Shown here piece after piece: positions 27,116 through 34,947 of a DNA stretch of 34,947 nucleotides; the first letter of the stretch is position 1, and each line of letters opens with the position of its first letter. The stretch comes from Frateuria defendens (GTDB taxonomy: Bacteria > Pseudomonadota > Gammaproteobacteria > Xanthomonadales > Rhodanobacteraceae), in contig NZ_LFQR01000068.1 of the NCBI RefSeq assembly GCF_001182895.1, positions 1-34,947 of the forward strand. The letters are read 5' to 3'. The translations under genes and the position numbers were made by a program. The notes below the pieces were generated by a model. The model searched no databases. It saw nothing but the letters and a program-made list of their open reading frames with translations, and was not told the origin of the DNA.

Positions 27116-27263
27116 GCTGTGACCTTTGCCGGAAGCTGCCCCGCCGTCGGTGTCGGGGCGATACAGCACCATTTTAGTCCTCTTTCATCGGCCGCGCTGG
27201 CTTTGACATTTCCGCGGCCAGCTTCGACGCTTCGCCTTCTTTACCGATCCCGTGGAGCCACCC

Positions 27264-27605
27264 ATGAGCCCGCCTTCCCTCGCCTCCCAGCATTGCCAGC
27301 CGCGCAAGGGCAAGGAACACGCCCTGGATGCGGCCAGGATCGACGAACTGCTGCAGCAGCTGCCCGGCTGGCAGCTCGCCGTCGACGGCAAGGCCATCGT
27401 GAAGAATTTCCGCTTTTCCGACTTCCACCACACGCTGGGCTTCATCAACGCCGTCGGCTTCATGGCCAATCGCGAAGACCACCATCCGGACCTTAAGGCC
27501 GGCTACGGGCATTGCCGGCTGGCGTGGTCGACGCACGACGTCGGCGGGCTCTCGCTCAACGATTTCATCTGCGCGGCGCGCGTCGAGGCCCTGCTCGCGC
27601 GTTGA
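27264..27605 (+). CDS. phhB: Pterin-4a-carbinolamine dehydratase
   Basis: PhhB dehydrates 4a-hydroxytetrahydrobiopterin to recycle the pterin cofactor of phenylalanine hydroxylase. The 113-residue protein has the PCD signature FSDFHHTLGFINAVGFMANREDHHPDLKAGYGHCRLAWSTHDVGGLS compressed into one domain, with the active-site EDHHPD stretch (about 73-78). The ATG at 27264 has GGAG about 9 nt upstream. A perfect -35 hexamer TTGACA (27203-27208) lies upstream, but I find no good -10. Phenylalanine hydroxylase itself is not in the window. The next gene overlaps or directly abuts the stop. Confidence 0.93.
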   Translation: MSPPSLASQHCQPRKGKEHALDAARIDELLQQLPGWQLAVDGKAIVKNFRFSDFHHTLGFINAVGFMANREDHHPDLKAGYGHCRLAWSTHDVGGLSLNDFICAARVEALLAR

Positions 27606-27607
27606 CG

Positions 27608-29131
27608 GTGACGTTTCCTTTTTTGCGCCGCCTGGCGCCGGTCGCCGGCCTGGCCCTGGCGCTCGTCCTCGCCCTGCTGGCCCTGCGCGTGGGGGCCGCC
27701 CGCCTCACGGCGGCACACCTGCTGGCCGAAGCCGGGCAGGAGCTGGCGCAGCTGCAAGCCGGCCAGCCGCTCTGGCAATGGCAACCGCGGCAGCCCGACG
27801 ACTTCGTCGCGGGCCGGGCCTTCGGCCAGGCGAAGCTGGTCCGCGACGCGGGCGGCATCCGCGCCGTCAGCCTGGACGGCTCGCCGTTCGAATTGGGCCT
27901 GCCGATCGCGCAAGGCCTGGACCTTGCCCATTGGCCGTGGCTCGACCTCGACATGGTGGCCGAGACACCGGCTGCGCTCGAGCTGATCTGGCAAGCCGGC
28001 AGCACGGAGCCGCCCTGCCTCGCCGCCGTGGGCCCGTTGCGGCCGGGAACCGCGCGGCAGAGGATCGACCTGCGCCGGTTGGCCTGGCGGTCCGCCGACG
28101 GCGACTGCGCGCTGCCCCCCCATGCCTGGATGCTGCGCCTGCGCCTCACGCTGCCGCCCGGTCGCAGCCTGCGCCTGCTGGCGGCGGCCTTGCACGCCGA
28201 CAGCGCGGCGCTAGGGCCAGCCGTGGGCACGACGGACGGCATCAGCGTGCCGCCCGGTCTGCCGACAGGCCTGGCCCGGATCGACCTGGCCGCGACCACC
28301 GGCCACTTGCCCGCCGTGCCGTTGTTCCGCCTGCCCGCGGGAGCGTCGGCCGAAGACCAGCTCGCCCTGCGTGACCGCGCCCGCCTTTACCGGCCGGCCG
28401 CGCTGGTCGCTCCGGCCGACGCAGCCATTCATCCCCAAGCGGAAGCGCGCGCCGCCGGCTGGCCGGCGTGGACGGTCTGCGCCGCCTACCTGCTCGCGCT
28501 GCTGGCACTCGCCCGATGGAAACCGGCCGGGGCGCCCGGCACCTGGCTCGAAATCCTCGCCATCGCCGCCGGCGCGCTCTGGCTGATCGCCGGCCTGCAA
28601 TGGGGGGGCCATCCAGCCCCACCTGCCACCATGGCTTTCGTCGCTGCGTTGCTGTACGCGGCCTGGGCCGAGTGGCGTCGGCGCCCGCGGGATTGGCACG
28701 GGTCGGCGCCGTGGCCGGCCTGGGCCTGGTCGTTGGCGCTGGTGCCGGCCGCCCTGGCGCTGGTCGGCCTGTGGGGGCACGCCTTCGTCCCGGTGCCGGC
28801 CCGCCACGCGCTGACCTATCTCGGCTGGGCCGCGCTGCAGCAGTGGCTGCTGCTGGCGGTGCTGATGCGGCGGCTGGAATCCGTCCTGCCCCGGCCGTCC
28901 TGGGCGATCGTGCCGACCGCCGTGCTGTTCGCCCTGCTGCATACGCCCAACGGCATGCTGATGCAGCTCTGCCTGGTCGCCGAGCTGTGGTGGGCCTGGG
29001 GCTTCCGGCGCTGGCCCGGCCTGCTGCCGGTGGCCATGGCGCACGCTGCGTGCGCCCTGCTGGTCGAGTCCGGGCTGGCGGGCTCGGCGCTGTTGCGCTC
29101 GATGGAAGTCAGTGCGCGCTTTTTCCTCTAG
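27608..29131 (+). CDS. CPBP-like multi-pass membrane protein lacking the EE motif
   Basis: This protein of about 507 residues has an N-terminal membrane anchor (about 7-27), a periplasmic domain (about 30-275), and at least six hydrophobic segments in the C-terminal 210 residues. The C-terminal part resembles CPBP (CAAX-protease/bacteriocin-processing, Abi) membrane peptidases: FALLHTPNG has the motif-2 histidine, and LPVAMAHAACALL the motif-3 histidine. The usual EExxxR of motif 1 appears as ALQQWLLLAVLMRRL, with Gln-Gln in place of the catalytic glutamates. The GTG at 27608 is the likeliest start; TTG at 27602 overlaps the phhB stop. It is followed by rluC in the opposite orientation. Catalytic activity is doubtful; function unknown. 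Confidence 0.72.
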   Translation: MTFPFLRRLAPVAGLALALVLALLALRVGAARLTAAHLLAEAGQELAQLQAGQPLWQWQPRQPDDFVAGRAFGQAKLVRDAGGIRAVSLDGSPFELGLPIAQGLDLAHWPWLDLDMVAETPAALELIWQAGSTEPPCLAAVGPLRPGTARQRIDLRRLAWRSADGDCALPPHAWMLRLRLTLPPGRSLRLLAAALHADSAALGPAVGTTDGISVPPGLPTGLARIDLAATTGHLPAVPLFRLPAGASAEDQLALRDRARLYRPAALVAPADAAIHPQAEARAAGWPAWTVCAAYLLALLALARWKPAGAPGTWLEILAIAAGALWLIAGLQWGGHPAPPATMAFVAALLYAAWAEWRRRPRDWHGSAPWPAWAWSLALVPAALALVGLWGHAFVPVPARHALTYLGWAALQQWLLLAVLMRRLESVLPRPSWAIVPTAVLFALLHTPNGMLMQLCLVAELWWAWGFRRWPGLLPVAMAHAACALLVESGLAGSALLRSMEVSARFFL

Positions 29132-29143
29132 AATTTTCCTTTT

Positions 29144-30091
29144 CTAAACAAGCGTATCCAGGAAGTTCTTCAAGTCGTCCGGCATTGGCGCGGAGAAGGC
29201 GTAGACGCGCCCGTCCAGCTCGAACCCCATGTGCGAGGCGTGCAGGAACAGCCGCTGCAGGCCCAATGCCTTGAAGCGCTTGTTGGCCTCGCGGTCGCCG
29301 TACTTGGGGTCGCCGGCCAGCGGGTGGCCGATGTGCGCGGCATGGACGCGGATCTGGTGGGTACGCCCCGTGCCCAGCGTGGCCTGCATCAGGCGGGCCC
29401 CGGGGTACTGCTCCATCTCGCGAAAAAAAGTGAGCGATGGCTTGCCCTTATCGGACACTCTTACCATGCGTTCTCCGCCCTGGAGCACGGATTTCTCCAG
29501 CGGCGCGTTGACGTCGAAGCGCGCCTTGGGCGGATGGCCGACCATCAGACACAGGTACTGCTTGGTGACCTGCCCGGCCCGGATCGCCGCCTGCAGCCCG
29601 GTCAGCCCGGCACGGGTGCGGGCGAACACCAGCACGCCGCTGGTGTCGCGGTCGAGGCGGTGGACCAGTTCCAGATGCTCGCTCGGCCGGGCCGCGCGCA
29701 GCAGCTCGATCGCGCCGTGGCTCACCCCGCTGCCGCCGTGGCTGGCGATGCCGGCCGGCTTGTCGATCACCAGGAAGTGCTTGTCCTCGAAGATCACCGC
29801 CTCGGCCACCTGGGCCACCAGCCCCGACGCCGGCCCCTGCTCGGCCGGCCGCTCGGCCACCCGCACCGGCGGGATGCGCAGCATATCGCCGGCCGCGAGA
29901 CGGGTGTCCGGCTTGGCGCGCTTGCCGTTCACCCGCACCTGCCCGGTGCGCAGCAGCCGGTAGATCATGCTCTTGGGCACCCCCTTGAGCAGGGTCACCA
30001 GGGCATTGTCGATGCGCTGGCCGTCCCGCTCCGGGCCGATCTCGAGTTGACGCACCCCGTGAGGTTGGTCGGGGGAAGTTGCGGTCCGCAT
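29144..30091 (-). CDS. rluC: Ribosomal large subunit pseudouridine synthase C
   Basis: RluC converts uridines 955, 2504 and 2580 (E. coli numbering) of 23S rRNA to pseudouridine. The 315-residue protein has an N-terminal S4 RNA-binding domain (about 25-75, KSMIYRLLRTGQVRVNGKRAKPD) and the RluA-type catalytic domain with the catalytic aspartate Asp147 in HRLDRDTSGVLVFA, plus TGRTHQIRVHAAHIGHPLAGDPKYGD. Adjacency to rne, divergently transcribed, is the classical rne-rluC arrangement of gammaproteobacteria and supports RluC over other RluA paralogues. I chose the ATG at 30091 (MRTATSPDQ); AGG about 10 nt upstream is the only ribosome site. Confidence 0.94.
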   Translation of the reverse strand: MRTATSPDQPHGVRQLEIGPERDGQRIDNALVTLLKGVPKSMIYRLLRTGQVRVNGKRAKPDTRLAAGDMLRIPPVRVAERPAEQGPASGLVAQVAEAVIFEDKHFLVIDKPAGIASHGGSGVSHGAIELLRAARPSEHLELVHRLDRDTSGVLVFARTRAGLTGLQAAIRAGQVTKQYLCLMVGHPPKARFDVNAPLEKSVLQGGERMVRVSDKGKPSLTFFREMEQYPGARLMQATLGTGRTHQIRVHAAHIGHPLAGDPKYGDREANKRFKALGLQRLFLHASHMGFELDGRVYAFSAPMPDDLKNFLDTLV

Positions 30092-30427
30092 TGAAAAAAA
30101 CCTGATGAGAGGAGATACTCGACGGGCGCTACGCCCGACCTTCGCAGCCTGCTGTGGATCCGGGCGCCCGACCGTGACGCCGGCGAGGATTGCGCCGGTG
30201 GCCTTTCCCGGCAGCCGGTCGCTGCTCCCTTTCATCGTAACGGTTCGGGTTGCCGCTTGTCCGGTGCTTAAGACGGCGCGGACGCCGGTTGCAGCGCATG
30301 CCACGAATCACCGTGCATCGGGAACGATGCCGTTTTTGCCGCTTCACCGCAGCGGCGCGATCCCCGGCAGGCCGCCCCTTTAGGCGCCACCGCGGCGCGC
30401 GACGCGCGGCCAAGCCGAGGACCTACA
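30092..30427. other. rluC-rne divergent region and rne leader
   Basis: These 336 bases hold no supported gene. They contain the rluC and rne promoters, which I cannot place with confidence, and a long rne 5' leader. In E. coli a leader of similar length mediates RNase E feedback on its own message. Here a compact hairpin, GCATCG-GGAA-CGATGC (30315-30330), followed by CGTTTTT stands about 100 nt before the rne start. Confidence 0.55.
30315..30337 (+). promoter_or_regulatory. Terminator-like hairpin in the rne leader
   Basis: A perfect 6-bp stem GCATCG / CGATGC capped by GGAA (30315-30330) is followed by C, G and five Ts (30333-30337). It may act as an attenuator or as a structural element for RNase E autoregulation; the short stem makes strong termination unlikely on its own. 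Confidence 0.45.
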
Positions 30428-33400
30428 ATGAAACGCATGTTGATCAACGCAACTCAGCGTGAAGAGTTGCGTGTGGCTATCGTCGATGGCCAGTCCCTCT
30501 ACGATCTCGACATCGAGATCCCCTCCCGCGAACAGAAGAAGGCCAACATCTACAAGGGCCGGATCACCCGCGTCGAACCGTCCCTGGAAGCCTGCTTCGT
30601 CGACTACGGTGCCGAGCGTCACGGCTTCCTGCCGCTGAAGGAAATCGCCCGCGAGTACTTCATGCCGGGCACCGACCCGAACAAGGCCGGCATCCGCGAG
30701 CTGCTCAAGGAAGGCCTGGAAGTGGTCGTGCAGGTGGAGAAGGAGGAGCGCGGCAACAAGGGCGCCGCACTCACCACCTACATCAGCCTGGCCGGCCGCT
30801 ACATGGTGCTGATGCCCAACAACCCGAAGGCCGGCGGCGTCTCGCGCCGGATCGAGGGCGAGGACCGCGCCGCGCTCAAGGAGGCGCTCGAGCACCTCAA
30901 CGTGCCCGAGGAAATGGGCCTGATCGTGCGCACCGCCGGCATGGGCCGCGACGCCGAAGAGCTGCAGTGGGACCTCGACTATCTGCTGCAGCTGTGGAAG
31001 GCCATCTCCCAGGCCGCCGAGGCCAAGAAGGCGCCGTTCCTGATCTACCAGGAATCGAAGCTCTTCATCCGCGCCCTGCGCGACTACCTGCGCAACGACA
31101 TCGGCGAGATCCTGATCGACGAGGAGTCGCTCTACAACGACGCCCGCGAGTTCGTGCAGCAGGTGATGCCCAACGCCCTGCGCAAGCTCAAGCTGTACAA
31201 GGACGACACCCCGCTGTTCTCGCGCTTCCAGATCGAGACCCAGATCGAGAGCGCGTTCGACCGCCAGGTGCGCCTGCCTTCCGGCGGCTCGATCGTGATC
31301 GACCCGACCGAGGCGCTGACCTCGATCGACATCAACTCGGCCAAGGCCACCAAGGGCAGCGACATCGAGGAAACCGCCTTCAACACCAACTGCGAGGCGG
31401 CCGTGGAGATCGCCCGCCAGTTGCGCATCCGCGACGCCGGCGGCCTGATCGTGATCGACTTCATCGACATGGAAAGCACGCGCCACCAGCGCGAGGTCGA
31501 GGAGAAGCTCAAGGAGGCGCTGAAGCTCGACCGCGCCCGCGTGCAGGTGGGCCGCATCTCGCGCTTCGGCCTGCTGGAGATGTCGCGCCAGCGCCTGCGC
31601 CCCTCGCTGGGCGAGGCCACCCAGATCGTGTGTCCGCGCTGCGACGGCCACGGCCACATCCGCAGCGTGGAATCGCTGGCGCTGTCGACCCTGCGCCTGG
31701 TCGAAGAGCACGCGATGAAGGACAACACCGGCCAGGTGCTGGTGCAGGCGCCGCCGACGGTGGCCAACTACCTGCTCAACGAGAAGCGCGCCAGCGTGGT
31801 CGAGATCGAGATGCGCCACAAGGCGCACGTGGTGATCGTGGCCGACCGCAAGCTGCAGACGCCGCACATCGAGATCCAGCGCATCCGCGAGGCGGACATG
31901 GGCGAGCACAGCAAGCCCAGCTACGAGCGCCTCACCGCGGTGGAAGCCACGCCGGTGCCGAAGATGGGCCAGCTGCTGGGCAGCGGCGAGCAGCCGGCCG
32001 TCAGCGGCATCGTGCCGGCCACGCCGGCGCCGGTGCGCGTGGAAGCGCCCGCTCCGGCGCCCGCGCCCAGCCTCGCTCCCGCTCCTGCGCGCCAGCCGGC
32101 CACGGCTGCGGCCGCGCCGACCGCACAGGGCAATATCCTGTCGCGCCTGTTCGGCTGGTTCCGTGGCCAGCCGACCGCGGCACCGACCCAGTCCCGCCCC
32201 AAGGCCGAGCCGGCCGTGGCGCAGCCGCGCCAGCCGCGCCGCGACGAGCGTCCACGCGGCGGCCAGCAGGCGTCCGGCGGCAAGCCGCAGCGCCGTGAAC
32301 AGCAGCAGCCTTCGGCGAAGAGCGGCAGCCAGCAGCAGGGCGCGCAGCGTGGCGGCAACCGCCAGCGCGGCAACGAGCAGGCTCGGCCGGCGCCGAGCCC
32401 CGCCAAGGCCGAGCGCCAGGCGCCGCAGCAGCCGGCCAAGCCCGTGCGGGAACCCATCGCGCCGGGCGTGCCGGCCGAGCCCAAGCCGGCCGCCAAGCAG
32501 GAACCGCGTCCGCCGCGCGCGGCGCAGCCCGAACGTCCGCCGGTGGCAGTCGCCCCGGTCGAGGCGGCCGCGGCCGTCGAGGAAACAGTGAAGCTGCCGG
32601 CGGACATCGCCGCCGAGCAGGCGCCGAACGCCGAAGCCAAGACGGAAGGCGAAGGCAACGCCACGCGCCGTCGCCGCGGCCGTCGCGGCGGCCGCCGTCG
32701 TCGCCGCCACGATGAGGGCGTCGCCGCCGACACTCCCCTGAGCAACGAGCGCCTGGAAGAGCTGGACGACGAGGAGCACGACGGCGGTGACGCGCGGCCT
32801 TCGGACGAAGCCCGCACCGAAGCCGCCCCGGCGCCTGTCGCCGCCTCCGTTGCCCCGGCGCCCAAGGCCGAGGCGGCGCACGCCGCCGTCGAGCCCAAGC
32901 CGGTGGCCGAGGAACATCCCGTCGTGATGGAAGCCGCGCCGGCGCCCGGCGCCTTCAATCTGCCGCCGCTGCCGCCCATCCCGGCACAGTCGGAACCGAC
33001 CGACCAGGTCAAGGCGACAGTGGCCGCCGTCGAGATCGCCGCTAGCGTGGAGATCGCGGACGTCGTGACGGAAGCCGTGGCCGCCCCGGTCTCGGCGCCT
33101 GCCGCCATCGCGGAAACCAAGGTGGTGGAAGTGTCCGCGCCTTCTGAGCCGGAGCCGCTCGCGAGCCAGCCCGCCGTCGCCGAAGCCGCTGTCGAACCGG
33201 CTGCTGCCGAGCCGGCTCTCGAGCCGCAGTCGCTGCCGCTGATTGCCGAGGTCGCACCGCTGGAGGCCGACGAGCCCGCCAAGACGGCTGAAGCCGAAAA
33301 GGCGGTTGAAAGCGAAGCGGTCGTGGTGCCCGTCACGGCGGCGCCCGTGGTGAACCTGCCCACCCAGGGCGACCTGCTGGCGCACGCGCCGGTGCCGGCT

Positions 33401-33457
33401 GCCCAGGACGAGGAGGAAGAGCCCAAGCGTCCGGCACGGGATTCCGGCCAGGCCTGA
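30428..33457 (+). CDS. rne: Ribonuclease E
   Basis: RNase E is the essential endonuclease that starts mRNA decay and processes rRNA and tRNA, and is the scaffold of the degradosome. The 1009-residue protein has an S1 domain (about 36-125), the catalytic domain with Asp301 in [13 protein letters not shown] and Asp344 in IVIDFIDME, and the zinc-link CPRCDGHG (Cys402/Cys405). These match E. coli D303, D346, C404 and C407. The C-terminal half is disordered, Pro/Ala/Glu-rich, with an arginine-rich patch (about 745-762, [15 protein letters not shown]) that is likely RNA-binding. The start [22 protein letters not shown] matches the family. A strong intrinsic terminator follows. Confidence 0.97.
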   Translation: MKRMLINATQREELRVAIVDGQSLYDLDIEIPSREQKKANIYKGRITRVEPSLEACFVDYGAERHGFLPLKEIAREYFMPGTDPNKAGIRELLKEGLEVVVQVEKEERGNKGAALTTYISLAGRYMVLMPNNPKAGGVSRRIEGEDRAALKEALEHLNVPEEMGLIVRTAGMGRDAEELQWDLDYLLQLWKAISQAAEAKKAPFLIYQESKLFIRALRDYLRNDIGEILIDEESLYNDAREFVQQVMPNALRKLKLYKDDTPLFSRFQIETQIESAFDRQVRLPSGGSIVIDPTEALTSIDINSAKATKGSDIEETAFNTNCEAAVEIARQLRIRDAGGLIVIDFIDMESTRHQREVEEKLKEALKLDRARVQVGRISRFGLLEMSRQRLRPSLGEATQIVCPRCDGHGHIRSVESLALSTLRLVEEHAMKDNTGQVLVQAPPTVANYLLNEKRASVVEIEMRHKAHVVIVADRKLQTPHIEIQRIREADMGEHSKPSYERLTAVEATPVPKMGQLLGSGEQPAVSGIVPATPAPVRVEAPAPAPAPSLAPAPARQPATAAAAPTAQGNILSRLFGWFRGQPTAAPTQSRPKAEPAVAQPRQPRRDERPRGGQQASGGKPQRREQQQPSAKSGSQQQGAQRGGNRQRGNEQARPAPSPAKAERQAPQQPAKPVREPIAPGVPAEPKPAAKQEPRPPRAAQPERPPVAVAPVEAAAAVEETVKLPADIAAEQAPNAEAKTEGEGNATRRRRGRRGGRRRRRHDEGVAADTPLSNERLEELDDEEHDGGDARPSDEARTEAAPAPVAASVAPAPKAEAAHAAVEPKPVAEEHPVVMEAAPAPGAFNLPPLPPIPAQSEPTDQVKATVAAVEIAASVEIADVVTEAVAAPVSAPAAIAETKVVEVSAPSEPEPLASQPAVAEAAVEPAAAEPALEPQSLPLIAEVAPLEADEPAKTAEAEKAVESEAVVVPVTAAPVVNLPTQGDLLAHAPVPAAQDEEEEPKRPARDSGQA

Positions 33458-33480
33458 CGTCCAGCCGCCGCCACAACGAA

Positions 33481-33508
33481 AAAAGCCGGACATCCGTCCG
33501 GCTTTTTT
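33481..33508. terminator. Bidirectional intrinsic terminator, rne / response regulator
   Basis: The stem GCCGGAC (33485-33491) / GTCCGGC (33496-33502), loop ATCC, is flanked by an A-run and a run of six Ts (33503-33508). It serves rne on the plus strand and the convergent response regulator on the minus strand. Confidence 0.9.
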
Positions 33509-33529
33509 CGTGCGCGAGGCGCGGCGCGG

Positions 33530-34183
33530 TCAGCCGCTCAACTGCGGGTTCGGCGCGTCGATCAGGCCGTGCACGTTCATCAGGTGGGCCAGCCCGATCA
33601 CGTGCTCCACCTGCAGCTTCTCCATCAGGCGCTGCTTGTAGGTGGACACCGTCTTGGGGCTCAGGCTGAGCTGCTCGCCGATGGTGGTCAGCGGCTTGCC
33701 GCGCACCAGCATCATCGCCACCTCCAGCTCGCGGCTGGACAGCATGTCGAACGGCGAACTGGTGCCGTCGAGCGTGGCCAGCGCCAGCTGCTGCGCCACC
33801 GCCGGCGCCAGGTAGCGCCGCCCGGCGGCCACCTGCCTCACCGCCGCGACCAGCTCCGTCGCCGAGCAGCCCTTGGTCAGGTAGCCGAGCGCGCCGGCGT
33901 CGAGCAGGCGCTTGGGGAAGCGCGCGTCGTCCACCACCGTGACCACCACCACGTTCGTGTCCATCTTGGCGCGGCACACGCGCTCGGTCAGCTCGATGCC
34001 GCTCATGCCGGGCATGTGCACGTCCACCAGCGCGATGTGCGGCGACAGCATGCGGATGAGCCGCAACCCCTCCTCCGCCGTGCCGGCCTCGCCGCGGATG
34101 CGGATATCCGGCTGCTGCTGCAGGATCATCCTGAAGCCGGTGCGCACCAGCTCGTGGTCGTCCACCAACACGACGTCGATCAT
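33530..34183 (-). CDS. LuxR-family response regulator (GacA/UvrY-like)
   Basis: This 217-residue two-component response regulator has a CheY-like receiver (acidic pair Asp8-Asp9, phospho-acceptor Asp54 in ALVDVHMPG, Thr82, Lys104 in GYLTKG) and a C-terminal LuxR/NarL helix-turn-helix (LSSRELEVAMMLVRGKPLTTIGEQLSLSPKTVSTYKQRLMEKLQV, about 143-188). Size and receiver resemble GacA/UvrY, the partner of GacS/BarA that controls small RNAs of the Csr/Rsm system. In pseudomonads gacA is followed by uvrC; that context is absent here, so the name is not assigned. The start at 34183 gives MIDVVLVDDHELVRTGF, the family's usual N terminus. No cognate sensor kinase is in the window. Confidence 0.88.
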   Translation of the reverse strand: MIDVVLVDDHELVRTGFRMILQQQPDIRIRGEAGTAEEGLRLIRMLSPHIALVDVHMPGMSGIELTERVCRAKMDTNVVVVTVVDDARFPKRLLDAGALGYLTKGCSATELVAAVRQVAAGRRYLAPAVAQQLALATLDGTSSPFDMLSSRELEVAMMLVRGKPLTTIGEQLSLSPKTVSTYKQRLMEKLQVEHVIGLAHLMNVHGLIDAPNPQLSG

Positions 34184-34419
34184 TGCCCTGCCCTCCCTGG
34201 GTCGAAGGGCACAAATTACGCGGCGACCGGCGGGCAATGCAAGCCAAATAGGGGCGTTCGTCTTGAGCCGGATGCGACCCGGCTCAAGGCATGGGAAGGC
34301 CGGGCAAACCGCCGTGGCATCCGATCGGGCAGCGCCGACCTGCGCATCGGATTCGCCTGACGCGGCCGCGCACGGCTCGCGTGGCCTGCGCCTTTAAGAC
34401 GCAAGCTGCGCCATGGCAC

Positions 34420-34617
34420 TCAATCGTCGTCCGACACACCGCTCGACATGGCCGATCCCTTCACCCGGCGCGCCACCTCGCGCAGCTGGAGCACCCCGCT
34501 TGCATGGCGCAGCAACTGGCCCCTCAACAGTTCGTTCTCCAGCCTGAACCGGTCCCGCTCCATCCGGGTCTCGACCAGTTCGGCAAGCAGCTGAGCGGCA
34601 GTACGCTCCGTCGGCAT
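34420..34617 (-). CDS. Small coiled-coil protein, unknown function
   Basis: I do not recognise a named family. The 65-residue product is highly charged: ERTAAQLLAELVETRMERDRFRLENELLRGQLL (about 4-36) has heptad-like hydrophobic spacing suggesting a coiled coil, followed by REVARRVKGS and an acidic SDDD tail. A near-perfect Shine-Dalgarno AAGGAGG lies 5 nt before the ATG at 34617, which decides the start over the ATG at 34650. A hairpin and AT-rich DNA lie upstream. It may be a regulator-associated or DNA/RNA-binding small protein, but this is only inference. Confidence 0.62.
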   Translation of the reverse strand: MPTERTAAQLLAELVETRMERDRFRLENELLRGQLLRHASGVLQLREVARRVKGSAMSSGVSDDD

Positions 34618-34734
34618 GGCATCCTCCTTGAGATATTCGCCGGCATTCATCCGTAACGCGCCGGCCGCAGCCCTTCCCCAGCGAGTTCCGGCCGCTGCCG
34701 GCACGCACTCCTGCCCCGCGCAAAGTCCGGACAC

Positions 34735-34763
34735 AAAAGAACCCGCATGGCGCGGGTTCTTTT
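34735..34763. terminator. Perfect 12-bp hairpin with T-run
   Basis: The stem AAAAGAACCCGC (34735-34746) / GCGGGTTCTTTT (34752-34763) with loop ATGGC is an intrinsic-terminator shape usable on both strands. Read on the plus strand it is followed by GG and then TTTGG. No plus-strand gene is visible upstream within the window, so it may serve a minus-strand transcript entering from beyond the right edge. Confidence 0.75.
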
Positions 34764-34947
34764 GGTTTGGTTCCGGAAAGCCGGAACCCTTGATTGGTGC
34801 AAGGGGATGCCCGATAAAAAAGTCAATTTGTTGAATAGTAGGAAATTTATCGAGCTGCACTGGTCGTTCATGCCCAAATTCTTGCCCAAAACCAATCGAT
34901 TACCCTTGAATCGCCGTCCCCCTCCCTTCCCAATGCTCTCAACTTAA
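34764..34947. other. AT-richer window edge
   Basis: This tail is visibly richer in A and T than the rest (for example around 34814-34850) and holds no supported gene. A second small hairpin GGTTCCGG-AAAG-CCGGAACC lies near 34768-34787. It may be the margin of a mobile or recently acquired segment, or simply a promoter region for the small minus-strand gene. Confidence 0.4.

Noticed and set aside
27203-27231. Promoter for phhB from the perfect -35 hexamer TTGACA
   Set aside because: No acceptable -10 is found at 16-18 nt spacing (the closest is GACGCT), so it is not listed as a feature.
30380-33493. A 1037-codon open frame on the minus strand opposite rne
   Set aside because: It is antisense to RNase E, with low-complexity Gly/Arg/His translation. 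Catalytic and zinc-link residues of RNase E are intact on the plus strand.
34780-34810. TGGTGC sequence as the 3' end of a minus-strand tRNA or an attachment site
   Set aside because: Acceptor, T-arm and anticodon stems could not be drawn around it.
34747-34947. A 66-codon ORF starting in the hairpin loop at the right edge
   Set aside because: Its ATG lies within the terminator hairpin, no ribosome site precedes it, and the translation looks random.

Overview
The window is GC-rich chromosomal DNA from a gammaproteobacterium, most likely of the order Xanthomonadales and probably the family Rhodanobacteraceae (Rhodanobacter/Dyella/Frateuria type). This placement is inference from gene content: an rpfE-like gene next to recJ, an aguA-aguB putrescine pair, opgGH, asnB, a GacA-type regulator and RNase E, all in xanthomonad style, plus GC-rich palindromic repeats between genes. 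I see no rRNA, tRNA, CRISPR array or intact transposon.

Layout. 1-5.4 kb: minus-strand run yciI - bolA - smc - zipA (stress response, chromosome condensation, division). 5.4-6.1 kb: a short second YidC/Oxa1-type insertase on the plus strand. 6.2-9.4 kb: minus-strand prfB (with its programmed +1 frameshift), a small secreted 11-residue-repeat protein, and lysS. 9.6-13.5 kb: plus-strand opgG-opgH for osmoregulated periplasmic glucans. 13.5-14.1 kb: the decayed 3' end of an outer-membrane porin of alginate-export type. 14.2-16.1 kb: asnB, preceded by what looks like a complete transcription attenuator. 16.3-21.5 kb: minus-strand ABC-F ATPase - rpfE-like - recJ - STAS-like protein, tightly coupled at its upstream end. 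21.6-26.4 kb: plus-strand small exported protein, aguA, aguB, a TraB-family membrane protein and two small cytochromes c. 26.5-29.1 kb: nfuA (minus), then phhB and a CPBP-like membrane protein (plus). 29.1-33.5 kb: divergent rluC and rne separated by a structured leader. 33.5-34.9 kb: a LuxR-type response regulator, a 65-residue coiled-coil protein and an AT-richer window edge.

The most notable signal is upstream of asnB. A 43-codon leader ORF (16118 to 15987, minus) contains seven Asn codons within eleven residues (NNNNANTNTRN). It is followed 26 nt later by a perfect 11-bp GC-rich hairpin and a T-run. Leader segments can also pair as 1:2 (protector), 2:3 (antiterminator) and 3:4 (terminator). 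This is the architecture of his/leu/trp-type attenuation, here apparently tuned to asparaginyl-tRNA and controlling asparagine synthetase.

Other points of interest: two in-frame insertions inside conserved genes (recJ, containing two perfect hairpins, and the ABC-F ATPase), which look like palindromic intergenic elements that became protein-coding; two copies of a long inverted-repeat element at 6.2 and 16.8 kb; a CPBP-type membrane protein lacking the usual catalytic glutamates; and a terminator-like hairpin inside the rne leader.
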